DNA of 64,000 nt from Enterococcus larvae (GTDB lineage: Bacteria; Bacillota; Bacilli; Lactobacillales; Enterococcaceae), in assembly GCF_017830045.1 (NCBI RefSeq), contig NZ_JAEDXU010000011.1:1-64000 (forward strand), given 5' to 3'. The translations under genes and the position numbers were made by a program. Under the pieces are notes generated by a model that worked only from the letters and a program-made list of their open reading frames with translations, was not told the origin of the DNA and ran no database searches. Position 1 is the stretch's first letter, and the number at the start of each line of letters is the position of its first letter. Shown piece by piece: positions 26,537-35,333 of this stretch.

Positions 26537-27232
26537 ATGCAGAAAAAATTTAAGATGCTGCTTAAAAATAGACCTGTATTAGGGATTATTGCATCTGTTT
26601 GTACAATCATCTTCGTTCTTGCGTCCACCTTTGCTTGGTTTTCCGGAACTGATGCACGAGATAATGAATTTACCTCTGACTTTGATTTTGATGTCGAGCT
26701 GGTAGATGAATTTGAAAAGCAGGAAACTGTTTCTCCGAATCAATTGGTTCCGAAAAAAGTAGGTGTCTTTAATCCAGAAGACCTTGCAGCATTTGTTCGA
26801 GTTATGGTTTTTCCAGTTGCATATCAAACAACAGATGAAGGTCAAGTACCATTGCCGATCACGGATGGGATAGAGCTTGTCTACGATGATGCCAACACGA
26901 CAACGACATTTGAAGAAAATAAATGGCAGTTGGGCGATGATGGGTATTATTACTATCTTGGTGTATTGGACTCTGGACAGACAAAAGAACAGGTTGATAA
27001 TGACGAGCTTGACAGTCAGATCCTGTTCAAGGGCGTTACGATCAAATTTAGAGATGACGAAACAAAAGAAGCATATCGTGATGCATCATTCCAAATTGTA
27101 GTAAAATCTGAAGCTGTTGATGCCAGAAATAATGAATATCGCGTTTCTTGGTGGAATACGGATAAGGATACTGCACAGGTGAATGATCCATTGAAATCAA
27201 TTGACGAGGCATTACAGGCATTGGCCGACTAG
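26537..27232 (+). CDS. TasA/BsaA-like SipW-dependent matrix protein 2
   Basis: This 231-residue paralogue of the 24588 product has the same SipW-type signal (STFAWFSGTDARDNEFTS), then the conserved PNQLVPKKVGVFNPEDLAAFVRVM segment and WQLGDDGYYYYLGVL near the C-terminal half. It lacks the insertion seen in protein 1 and is close to the usual BsaA/TasA length. ATG 26537 follows GAGG at 7 bases; GTG 26531 is an alternative. It is cotranscribed with the RCC1 protein, whose gene starts 14 bases later. Confidence 0.85.
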   Translation: MQKKFKMLLKNRPVLGIIASVCTIIFVLASTFAWFSGTDARDNEFTSDFDFDVELVDEFEKQETVSPNQLVPKKVGVFNPEDLAAFVRVMVFPVAYQTTDEGQVPLPITDGIELVYDDANTTTTFEENKWQLGDDGYYYYLGVLDSGQTKEQVDNDELDSQILFKGVTIKFRDDETKEAYRDASFQIVVKSEAVDARNNEYRVSWWNTDKDTAQVNDPLKSIDEALQALAD

Positions 27233-27246
27233 AAAGGAGCTAGACA

Positions 27247-30200
27247 ATGTGGAAAACAATCAAGAAGCATAAACTACTTGCTTCCGTCGTAACGATCATT
27301 TCATTACTAGCCCTTTTGGCTGGTGTAGGTTATGCGATGCAAACAACAGAAATTCAAGCAAATGAAAGCAATGAAAACAGATCGGTTGTTAAACAGCAGT
27401 TGGGGGAGCCCCTCTCTATTGGTGTGCCAACAGATTATGATAAAACCAATGATGGATATCAGGGTGTGGGTGCATGGGATGCACCTAGTATTGGTATCTT
27501 GTCAGCAGTCAAGTTTACTAAAGCTGCTGCCGGTTATTTAGGTGGCGCTTCGCTGGATTCTGCGGGGAAGGTCTGGACATGGGGAGATAACCGTTTTGGA
27601 CAGCTGGGAAATGGTAAGCAATTTGCCGGAACTGGTACATCAACGAGTACTCGTGTTGCTTATGCCGGTGGGATTGTCCGAGTACCATACTTTGTTGATA
27701 ATAATATCAATATTGTTGAGATTGCAGCAGGATTTTACAGTTATTATGCTCTGGATGACCAAGGAAATGTCTATGCTTGGGGAGATAACAGAAGTCAACA
27801 GCTTGGATTTGTTGGCGGAAACATGACAACTGGCGCTGCGATTAATAACTCTCAAAATATTCCTGTAAAAGTAGCGGGACTTCCTAAAATCAAATCGATT
27901 TCAGGAACGAATGGCTATGATACGTATATGGCAGCAGCAGCAATTGGCGAAGACGGTTCACTTTGGATTTGGGGCGCCAACAACTATGGTATACACGGTC
28001 AAGGAAATACAACAAGTACCAACGCTTATCAAGCAACTCCTCACCAAGTTGTTTTCAGTGAAAATGTTGATATTGTTAAGGTTTCTATTGCATCTTATGC
28101 GTATGGTCCATATATTCATGTCATTGATAGCAATGGTGATCGTTGGGCATGGGGGACAAACAATGGAAATGTGCTAGGAATCAGTGGTATGGGATCTGGT
28201 GCACAGTATACATCGACACCGGTGAAAATTCCTGTAAGTACTACTGCTGGTATGAGTAAGCTTGTGGATATAAGCAGTAGTTATCGCTGGAATATAGCGT
28301 TGGATGAAAATGGTCGTGTTTGGCAATGGGGTACCATTTTTGGTGTAAGTGGCGGAACAGCTACTACGACAAGCTATGACACACCAGTTGAGGTCAAGTT
28401 CAGTGCTTCAGAAATAGTGAAAGTTGGCTATACGCCAATTCCTAAAGCGGTAAGTGCCGGTGAAAGTGTCAGCTATATTATCGACCAGTACGGTCGTTCA
28501 TGGGCACTGGGAAGCGGTCGCTATTTTGGTTTTGGCCGTGAAGGCGGGTATGAAGATGCGAATGACCAGATGGAGGCTGAAGCTGTTCAATATCCTAAGG
28601 TGATTGGTGATGGAGATACACAGATTTATGATACCAGTCCAAAAGATCCTGAAGAGGGAAGGGCTGCTGGAACCTATGGTGTCTATTCATTCAATCAACT
28701 ACATCCAACCATCTATGATAAGAAATATACAGACCCTTCGGAAGACAAATGGAAGAATCTAGCATTTTCACCAATTCCGAAAATCTCGGCTATATTCAGT
28801 CAACGCTCTTCAACAATGTTCATTGATGAAGATGGAAATCTATTTCGTTGGGGGAATGATGGTTCTGGTTCAATTGCATGGGGCTGGGATTATCAAAGTC
28901 AATATGATCAAAATGGTGATCTGGTTAATGGATTGTATGATCGTTATACCTATGAAGTAATGTGGATGCGGGGTTCGCCGAGTATTGACAATATCGGATT
29001 AAGCATCAAATCTAATCCGAAAAAGATTTATAAGTCAACGGGAGAAGAAACCCCTGTATCAGTGGAAACATCATTTCCGGCATCATTCCATGATGCAAAC
29101 ATGAATTTTGATATGCAGGCAATCTTGAAGGATTTGAAATATGTCTATTTACCTTATGATACAACAGATGCAGACTTTACTAAGTCTTCTTTGACAAAAG
29201 ATGAATTTTTAGAACTGTATAACCGTGCTGACGATGCGAACAAGGGCGATTTGGTTGATACAGCGATATCATCGGATGATGAACCAAAAACAGTAGCTTT
29301 TGACGTACCTTCTGCGAAGGACAACGGTAAGCTGTGGATTATGATAGAGGATGAAGCCTATGGTCGTACAACGTATACACTACAAGCGTATACCTTTGAT
29401 AATTTCTACACAGAGCTTGATTTAGATCATGTCGGTGTAGATCATAATGATCTGAGTAGAGAAGTGTATAGCTCCAACGCGGAAAACATTACAAAAATTA
29501 CGCAAGACGGTATTGATCAGTTGGTCGGGTTCCCGTTAGAAACAAATGGTAATATCATAGGAACGACCACTAATCCGCCAACATTTGGCTATGATGAAGT
29601 GAAAGTAAGCAAATTATCTGATGCTCAGTTAGAAGCAATCGATGCTAATTTGACGAAATATTGGGTTTGGTATACACCACAGGCGGACAGCAAAGTTTAT
29701 ACATTGAATGGTGTCGATGCTGATAATAGTGATGATATCACGTCTACAGCGGGAGAATTGGCAGTAACAGATGTGTACACGCATAGTTTTCATTATGATG
29801 TAAATCCGGATGCGTTAGTTAATCTTCATTATATTGGTGTCGATGCTTCGGGAAATCGAATCGATGAATTTTCTATGACGCCAAATCCGGAAAATCAGCT
29901 GTTTAAAGATATGGAATATACTCGAACACCGCCAACGCTTTCTGAAGCCAGTGGTTATAAGATCAAGGGCTATAAGATAGTTTATACAACTCCACCTTTA
30001 GATCCTGTCAATGTCACAGGGGTGGTAGATTTGAATACAGAAGGAAATATGGTGTTTACAATTCCATGGGATACATCTGTAACAGATGCGACAGTGATCG
30101 TTGTTTACGAACAAGCACCAATGGCTTATTTTATCAGTGCTGATAGAGGTGTATCTCCTTATACCCGTGTTATCGACTTTGTGGATGAAAATATCCGTAC

Positions 30201-31461
30201 CTCAAAAGATACAGTATTTACCCATGAGCCGAACGACGGGGCGATCGATTCTGAATATGCGATCATTGGTTATAAGATTTTCAACGGCAAAGTAACAGAC
30301 GTATCTACACTAGACCTGACAACAGCCGTTCAGAGCTTGAACAGTGGAGGAGAAGCTGAATATACACCTCCTAGCGGACAAGATGAGTATACTGTTGTTT
30401 ATATTTATGAAAAAGCACCATTAGTTCATTATGTAGCTGCTGATAAAGGTGCAGCTTCAGACAATTTGCTTACTGATTTTTCGATGAATTCAGAGCGCTT
30501 GGCAAAAGATACCACGCATTCAAAAACACCTGTTTATTCAAATGATGACTATGTCATGGTTGGGTATAAAGTGATCAGTGGGGAATTAGCTGCCGGAGCA
30601 ACGGATACAGATATTTCAGGTTATACAAGCACTGAGAGTGGTGCAGCTTCATTTAAACCAAGTGATTATGGGTATGAGCTGACAGTGATTTTTGTCTATG
30701 AGAAAAAGACGATTGTCAATTTTGTAGGGATCAACGGTCAGGATGCGGATAATCTAGTCTTTATGGATGGCTGGGATATTGCTTCTCGAAAAGAAGTGAA
30801 GGGCAGCAGTAATACACAGGCACCAAAAGATTACACGTTGCCGGATGGCTACAAAGCAATCGGATACTATGTGGTTAATGGGCAGGTAACTGATCCAACC
30901 ACAGTAGATCTGGATCAGTTGGGACCACTGAATGCAGCTGGAAATGCTGCCTATACGGTACCTTCCAATCAAGATGAGATCACCATTATCTTTGTCTATG
31001 AGATTCCGCCATCTGTGGCACAGCTTCATGTGCGTCAGGTGATTGTTGACAGCAACACGAAAGTAAAAGTTCCGACTGCCGGGTATATGACCCTGACAGA
31101 AGGAAAACCAGGTACTAGCTGGACATTTACAGACAAAGAAATGAATATCACAACGACTTCGAGAAAAGAAAGTCAATCTGCGAAATATTCAGATTATGTA
31201 TTGCCGATTTCCAAGGACTATATGGGTTATGGCCTGACCTGGATCACGCCTCAGTATTATGAATACAAAGGCTATAAGATCTCTTCTGTTAATGGAGAGT
31301 ACGATTCGACAGGTATGAATACCTCTAAAGATATCCAGATTGATTTCACGGATGACACGGAGTACTGGGTAACGATTTATCTAGCTCCGGTAACAGACAA
31401 TCCTGGAAATTATAGTTGGAAGGATGCACTCAATGACTTTGGGAAGATTTTGATTCCTTAA
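27247..31461 (+). CDS. Giant secreted RCC1-propeller protein with C-terminal repeats
   Basis: This 1404-residue protein has an N-terminal hydrophobic signal (VTIISLLALLAGVGYA) resembling its SipW-type neighbours. About residues 90-560 contain seven RCC1-like blades, with motifs VWTWGDNRFGQLG, VYAWGDNRSQQLG, LWIWGANNYG, RWAWGTNNGN, VWQWGT, SWALGSGRYFG and LFRWGNDG, predicting a seven-bladed propeller. About 850-1260 hold four MucBP-like repeats of roughly 100 residues, most ending in a (V/I)xVYE-type strand. It has no LPxTG or transmembrane C-terminus; it ends YSWKDALNDFGKILIP. I infer a fibre-associated adhesin or scaffold; the ligand is unknown. Confidence 0.85.
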   Translation: MWKTIKKHKLLASVVTIISLLALLAGVGYAMQTTEIQANESNENRSVVKQQLGEPLSIGVPTDYDKTNDGYQGVGAWDAPSIGILSAVKFTKAAAGYLGGASLDSAGKVWTWGDNRFGQLGNGKQFAGTGTSTSTRVAYAGGIVRVPYFVDNNINIVEIAAGFYSYYALDDQGNVYAWGDNRSQQLGFVGGNMTTGAAINNSQNIPVKVAGLPKIKSISGTNGYDTYMAAAAIGEDGSLWIWGANNYGIHGQGNTTSTNAYQATPHQVVFSENVDIVKVSIASYAYGPYIHVIDSNGDRWAWGTNNGNVLGISGMGSGAQYTSTPVKIPVSTTAGMSKLVDISSSYRWNIALDENGRVWQWGTIFGVSGGTATTTSYDTPVEVKFSASEIVKVGYTPIPKAVSAGESVSYIIDQYGRSWALGSGRYFGFGREGGYEDANDQMEAEAVQYPKVIGDGDTQIYDTSPKDPEEGRAAGTYGVYSFNQLHPTIYDKKYTDPSEDKWKNLAFSPIPKISAIFSQRSSTMFIDEDGNLFRWGNDGSGSIAWGWDYQSQYDQNGDLVNGLYDRYTYEVMWMRGSPSIDNIGLSIKSNPKKIYKSTGEETPVSVETSFPASFHDANMNFDMQAILKDLKYVYLPYDTTDADFTKSSLTKDEFLELYNRADDANKGDLVDTAISSDDEPKTVAFDVPSAKDNGKLWIMIEDEAYGRTTYTLQAYTFDNFYTELDLDHVGVDHNDLSREVYSSNAENITKITQDGIDQLVGFPLETNGNIIGTTTNPPTFGYDEVKVSKLSDAQLEAIDANLTKYWVWYTPQADSKVYTLNGVDADNSDDITSTAGELAVTDVYTHSFHYDVNPDALVNLHYIGVDASGNRIDEFSMTPNPENQLFKDMEYTRTPPTLSEASGYKIKGYKIVYTTPPLDPVNVTGVVDLNTEGNMVFTIPWDTSVTDATVIVVYEQAPMAYFISADRGVSPYTRVIDFVDENIRTSKDTVFTHEPNDGAIDSEYAIIGYKIFNGKVTDVSTLDLTTAVQSLNSGGEAEYTPPSGQDEYTVVYIYEKAPLVHYVAADKGAASDNLLTDFSMNSERLAKDTTHSKTPVYSNDDYVMVGYKVISGELAAGATDTDISGYTSTESGAASFKPSDYGYELTVIFVYEKKTIVNFVGINGQDADNLVFMDGWDIASRKEVKGSSNTQAPKDYTLPDGYKAIGYYVVNGQVTDPTTVDLDQLGPLNAAGNAAYTVPSNQDEITIIFVYEIPPSVAQLHVRQVIVDSNTKVKVPTAGYMTLTEGKPGTSWTFTDKEMNITTTSRKESQSAKYSDYVLPISKDYMGYGLTWITPQYYEYKGYKISSVNGEYDSTGMNTSKDIQIDFTDDTEYWVTIYLAPVTDNPGNYSWKDALNDFGKILIP

Positions 31462-31490
31462 TGTAATGGGCTTGAAGGGTGAAAAAAGAA

Positions 31491-31531
31491 CATTGTTCAG
31501 ACAAAGTGATTTGTCTGGGCAGTGTTTTTTT
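31491..31531 (+). terminator. Terminator of the matrix operon
   Basis: CATTGTTCAGACAAA pairs with TTTGTCTGGGCAGTG around GTGA, followed by seven T residues. Confidence 0.9.
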
Positions 31532-31666
31532 GCTTTAACGGGAGATAAAACGATGAAGTTAGAGAGAGGATATTTCATTGTTTTCGAAAAAATATTTGTA
31601 GATAAAAATGACAATCATATGTTATTTTAAAGCGAATTGAATGTGCTTTTTTAATTACTTCAAGTG

Positions 31667-31695
31667 TTGAATTTGTTGATTTTGTAGTCTATAAT
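31667..31695 (+). promoter_or_regulatory. Promoter of the HhH-protein pair
   Basis: TTGAAT, a 17-base spacer and TATAAT lie 45 bases before ATG 31741. Confidence 0.65.
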
Positions 31696-31740
31696 TATTT
31701 TTGTAACATTTGTTATAAAATATCGTTTGGGAGGAAGAAG

Positions 31741-32814
31741 ATGAAGACGAAAAGTATACTTGGTTATTTGTTTGCAGCGGGTGCGTTATTTGGTGGAGCT
31801 CTTGGTTTGGGGAACGAGCAGGCAGAGGCAAAGATGATCATTGAGGGAAATGAAGAAACTGTTCTGCAGTTTATTCCTAATGTTCAAGAGGACGGCACCT
31901 TGAAAATCAACCGAACTGCTGAGGGGAATGCATGGGAAGACTGGTTTTCAGGTAGAAAAGCAAGCATCACATCAATTGCTAACGGTGAGCTTATTGGCCC
32001 CGAGGTGGCTTATGTGGTAAGTAATATGTTGGATTTTAGGCAGTTCGATGAAGTTGGCGGAGTTTTCACGGTGGCGGATGTTGAATCAGAATACAGTTAC
32101 GATATAGATGATAGCGGTTACTTTGTTTTTGACTCTAATCAGACAAATCGAGTAAATATCGGCTACACACGAACAGAAAAACGGCTGCAAACACCGGAGT
32201 ATTCAGAATATTCTTATGAGACTGAGAAGTCTGGGGTATTGTTCTCAGAGGCGCACTCATTGTATATGGTAGTGGAAATGCTGAAAAGTGAAGTTCGACT
32301 GAATCAAATTTTTGCACATCCGGTTTTACGATTCGAAGCAGCGTTGGTTAAAGGAGACTGCACAGCGCAGTTTGCTCTTGGGAATAATGGAAATTATACC
32401 TATAATCAATATGGGAAAATCCCTCTTCATGGTGGAAGTGAAGGCTCTCAAGTCTATCATTATCAAGGCAGAGAATATCAAGAATTTTATATGCCGTTGG
32501 CGGAGAATTTTTGCGGACCATCCAAGCTGTTTATTGATGTAGATGCGAAAACGATTGGTCAACAAACAGAATACAGCTTCCGCAATTTCCAAGTTGTATT
32601 GGAACGCTATGTGCCGATTACAATGGCCAGCTATGAGGAGCTGCAGTTGTTGGATGGTATTGGTGTGACTCTGGCACAGAGAATCATTGAATATCGTGTG
32701 ACAGTTGGTTTCAACAGTCTGGATGACTTGCTGAATGTTAAAGGGATTGGGGCTGCTACTCTGGCGAAAATCAACGCGCAGGGACTGGCAAGAGTGTCAA
32801 ACTATTTTAATTAG
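31741..32814 (+). CDS. Secreted protein with ComEA-like helix-hairpin-helix tail (copy 1)
   Basis: This 357-residue protein has a signal peptide (cleavage near EQAEAK) and a body of about 270 beta-rich residues I do not recognise. About 60 C-terminal residues carry tandem helix-hairpin-helix motifs (LQLLDGIGVTLAQRIIEYR and LLNVKGIGAATLAKI), as in ComEA. HhH motifs bind DNA backbones non-specifically. There is no membrane anchor or sortase signal, unlike ComEA. GGGAGGAAG precedes ATG 31741. It is duplicated next door and sits beside the matrix operon, so extracellular-DNA binding in biofilm is an attractive inference. Confidence 0.8.
   Translation: MKTKSILGYLFAAGALFGGALGLGNEQAEAKMIIEGNEETVLQFIPNVQEDGTLKINRTAEGNAWEDWFSGRKASITSIANGELIGPEVAYVVSNMLDFRQFDEVGGVFTVADVESEYSYDIDDSGYFVFDSNQTNRVNIGYTRTEKRLQTPEYSEYSYETEKSGVLFSEAHSLYMVVEMLKSEVRLNQIFAHPVLRFEAALVKGDCTAQFALGNNGNYTYNQYGKIPLHGGSEGSQVYHYQGREYQEFYMPLAENFCGPSKLFIDVDAKTIGQQTEYSFRNFQVVLERYVPITMASYEELQLLDGIGVTLAQRIIEYRVTVGFNSLDDLLNVKGIGAATLAKINAQGLARVSNYFN
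32535..32726 (+). repeat. Near-identical DNA block shared by the HhH paralogues
   Basis: This stretch of about 192 bases recurs at 33685-33876 with only three differences that I count, while the upstream halves of the two genes are strongly diverged. This points to recent gene conversion over the linker and first HhH motif. Confidence 0.75.
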
Positions 32815-32887
32815 GATGGATCGATTCTTAAGAGGCTATACGTGGTAAGTGAAAAAACTTTGTATATTTAAGAAGGAGAGGGAAAAA

Positions 32888-33964
32888 ATGAAAGCAAAAA
32901 ATGTGTACAGCTCTTTGATTGCGGTGGGCGTTCTATTCAGTATGGCTATTGGTTTAGATAATGAGCAGGCAGAAGCTAGGACGTTTATTGAAGGAAGTGT
33001 GGAAACGTCGTTTTATTTTAATCCTGTAATTGATGAAGATGGGACGTTATCTATCCTTCAGACTACAGATGCTTATTCAGGTGAGACGTGGTCTTTTGGA
33101 ACTGCGAATCTTTCTAGCGAAGCAGTAAATGGTGAGTCAACAGGTATGTCGCTTGTCGGCGGCGGGCTGCCGTATTTCGATGTCTTTAACAGAGAAAACG
33201 GGTTGATTACTATATCAGCAGAGGATTATTCAGAGCAACTATCATGGACAGATATGACTGGTTATTTCGTGTTGGATCCGGCAAATACAAAGCAAGTAGC
33301 GGTTGGCTATACTCGAACAGAAAATCGGATGCATCAGGAAGAAGATCCTGAGTTTTCTTATGAGCAGTTTAAAACGGGGACTTTGTATACGAATCAAGTA
33401 ACGACAGCTGCACAGGCAATTTCTCAATTAAGAAGTGATTTGGCTGAACAGGAAATTTATCATGTGTATCCAATCCTACGATTTGAGGCAGCGAAAACTA
33501 AGGGCGATGTGAGCTCGCAGTTTTCTGTAGGCAGCAATGTTGGTTCTGCACCTTATTATTACTACGGTACGGTTCGAGAGCATGGCTATGAAACTTCTCA
33601 AATATTCACGTATCAGGGAAGTGCGTATGAGACCTTCTATTTGCCGTTGTCCGACGGGTTTGCGGGTCATATCAGTCTATTTGTTGATGTAGATGCGAAA
33701 ACGATTGGTCAACAAACAGAATACAGCTTCCGTAATTTTCAAGTTGTATTGGAACGCTATGTGCCGATTACAATGGCCAGCTATGAGGAGCTGCAGTTGT
33801 TGGATGGTATTGGTGTGACTCTGGCACAGAGAATCATTGAATATCGTGAGACAGTTGGTTTCAACAGTCTGGATGATTTATTGAATGTTAGAGGAATTGG
33901 CACGGCAACTGTAGCAAAAATCAAAGCGCAGGGCTTGGCAAGAGTATATGATTACTTTAATTAA
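32888..33964 (+). CDS. Secreted protein with ComEA-like helix-hairpin-helix tail (copy 2)
   Basis: This 358-residue tandem paralogue of the previous gene has a signal peptide with cleavage near EQAEAR, a diverged beta-rich body, and an almost identical C-terminal HhH domain (LLDGIGVTLAQRIIEYRE, LLNVRGIGTATVAKI). Start ATG 32888 follows AAGGAGAGG at 6 bases; the longer frame has no ribosome site. It is probably cotranscribed with copy 1. The conserved VDAKTIGQQTEYSFRNF just before the tail lies in the converted DNA block. Confidence 0.8.
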   Translation: MKAKNVYSSLIAVGVLFSMAIGLDNEQAEARTFIEGSVETSFYFNPVIDEDGTLSILQTTDAYSGETWSFGTANLSSEAVNGESTGMSLVGGGLPYFDVFNRENGLITISAEDYSEQLSWTDMTGYFVLDPANTKQVAVGYTRTENRMHQEEDPEFSYEQFKTGTLYTNQVTTAAQAISQLRSDLAEQEIYHVYPILRFEAAKTKGDVSSQFSVGSNVGSAPYYYYGTVREHGYETSQIFTYQGSAYETFYLPLSDGFAGHISLFVDVDAKTIGQQTEYSFRNFQVVLERYVPITMASYEELQLLDGIGVTLAQRIIEYRETVGFNSLDDLLNVRGIGTATVAKIKAQGLARVYDYFN

Positions 33965-33986
33965 TTACTTTTAGCGAATCAAAATA

Positions 33987-34040
33987 AAAGAGCAGATATT
34001 CAATGTAGTTTTTCTACCACTGAATATCTGTTCTTTATTA
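33987..34040. terminator. Bidirectional terminator
   Basis: AGAGCAGATATTCA pairs with TGAATATCTGTTCT, with T-rich sequence on both strands. It serves the HhH pair and the convergent gene at 34043. Confidence 0.85.
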
Positions 34041-34042
34041 AT

Positions 34043-34450
34043 TTAGTACTCCAATTCCTTAATAGCAATTGTCTGTTTTGTTTCTTCCACATCCAGACCA
34101 GTCATTGCTTCCCACCAGTGCTTCATCTCTTTTTCATAAGTGATGGGGAATTGGTCAACCACGTCGATAACCTTGCGTCCATTCAACTGTGAGTAAGGGA
34201 AATTTAGGATCAGATTATATTTGAGCTCGGTCAATAGACTGTAATATTGAAACATCATATAGTGGAGAGCCTCTTCGTCCTCACTGACAAGGGTTCCGGG
34301 AGCACCATCCAGCATGAAACCAAAACTGCGCATCATAAACGATAAAGCATCTGTATGTTCACTTTCGAATTCTTCCACATCCTTCAATAAGCGGATATGA
34401 GTCGTCAACGCCTGTGCCAATTCTTCCTTCAATAATTGCTTTTCAATCAT
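34043..34450 (-). CDS. Hypothetical helical protein
   Basis: This 135-residue cytoplasmic protein has no signal or membrane segment and is mostly helical, with a Met/Phe/Tyr-rich centre (LHYMMFQYYSLLTEL). GGAGGGAACGAC precedes the ATG. It lies 66 bases downstream of the YueI-like gene on the same strand and is probably cotranscribed. I do not recognise the family. Confidence 0.65.
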   Translation of the reverse strand: MIEKQLLKEELAQALTTHIRLLKDVEEFESEHTDALSFMMRSFGFMLDGAPGTLVSEDEEALHYMMFQYYSLLTELKYNLILNFPYSQLNGRKVIDVVDQFPITYEKEMKHWWEAMTGLDVEETKQTIAIKELEY

Positions 34451-34516
34451 GTCGTTCCCTCCTAGTGTAGTACACAGCTGAAAAGTACAGTGGTGTCTGG
34501 TTTTTTCGGTAATATT

Positions 34517-34954
34517 CTAGTGAAATAAGCTTTTCCAAAAACTCTTTTCGGCAGGCTTTTGCTCCGGAGTATCGGGGTATTTTTTATCGATATCAACCTC
34601 TGCTACATCAACAGCATGATCAGCAGCAAGCACCAGCCCTAAAGCTTCCGGCTCACTGCTCTGCGCTTCGTTGACAACAGTAAAATGTCCACCATGGGCA
34701 TTGATCAGCTTGATATAAGCGGACTGTAAGGAAATATCCATCTTTCCATTTAGCAAAACTGTTCCCTGAGGATGTGCCGCCAGTTCTTTTAGAAAGTTCT
34801 TTTTATCTCGTTCATTTTTCATTTGTGCAATTGTCATGGTAAGAAAGCAGCGCTCTCTAAATGTTCCCATATATTTTCGCTGTTCATCTGGCTTTAGCTG
34901 CGGTGTCCCGTAGCGGGATTTATCCAGATGTTTCTGTAATTCATCTTGTCCCAT
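34517..34954 (-). CDS. YueI family protein (DUF1694)
   Basis: This 145-residue cytoplasmic protein matches the YueI/DUF1694 pattern: an N-terminal LQKHLDKSRYGTPQLKPDEQRKYMGTF-like region (read in pieces), then GTVLLNGKMDISLQSAYIKL and FTVVN, which together form an alpha/beta fold. The function is unknown in all relatives I know. The C-terminal 25 residues are a charged tail. It is transcribed leftward, opposite the iron transporter operon. Confidence 0.75.
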   Translation of the reverse strand: MGQDELQKHLDKSRYGTPQLKPDEQRKYMGTFRERCFLTMTIAQMKNERDKKNFLKELAAHPQGTVLLNGKMDISLQSAYIKLINAHGGHFTVVNEAQSSEPEALGLVLAADHAVDVAEVDIDKKYPDTPEQKPAEKSFWKSLFH

Positions 34955-35165
34955 TGTAGCCTCCTTCGATTGTCTAACCCCAGCTTTATCAGGCTAAGTG
35001 AAAAGAGCGATCGCCTTTTTCGTGAAATGAATCAGCGGATTTCTCATTCGAGATTCTGTTTGTGTCAGTTTTGAGTATGTCGCTGTCACAAGGCTGAAAT
35101 TTTTAAGATGAAAACTAATTATCCTTAACTATAGCTGGTTTTTTTCTGTGTAGTCATCTAATTTG

Positions 35166-35174
35166 ATTATACCA
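35166..35174 (-). promoter_or_regulatory. Extended -10 promoter for the yueI-like gene
   Basis: On the minus strand TGG-TATAAT forms an extended -10 about 210 bases before the start codon at 34954. I see no clear -35. The rest of 34955-35263 holds no gene I can support. Confidence 0.4.
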
Positions 35175-35263
35175 TACTATCTAAAAAAAGATGGAGGGAT
35201 GAAAAGTATATCTTTCATTGCTTAAGCAGAAATTAGGGAAGAATTTCACAAAAATTGTTGCTT

Positions 35264-35310
35264 TTGTAAAAATTTTCGCATAAACTATAAATAAGAATGA
35301 AAATCATTCT
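35264..35310 (+). promoter_or_regulatory. Iron-regulated promoter with Fur box
   Basis: TTGTAA (35264-35269), 16 bases and TATAAA (35286-35291) form a promoter. Immediately downstream, AGAATGA-AAA-TCATTCT (35294-35310) is a perfect 7-3-7 palindrome of the Fur type, at the expected transcription start. Confidence 0.8.
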
Positions 35311-35333
35311 CAATTAGAAAAAGGAGCATATGC

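Noticed and set aside
31741-33964. Competence locus
   Set aside because: The HhH tail resembles ComEA, but there is no membrane anchor, ComEC or other competence gene.
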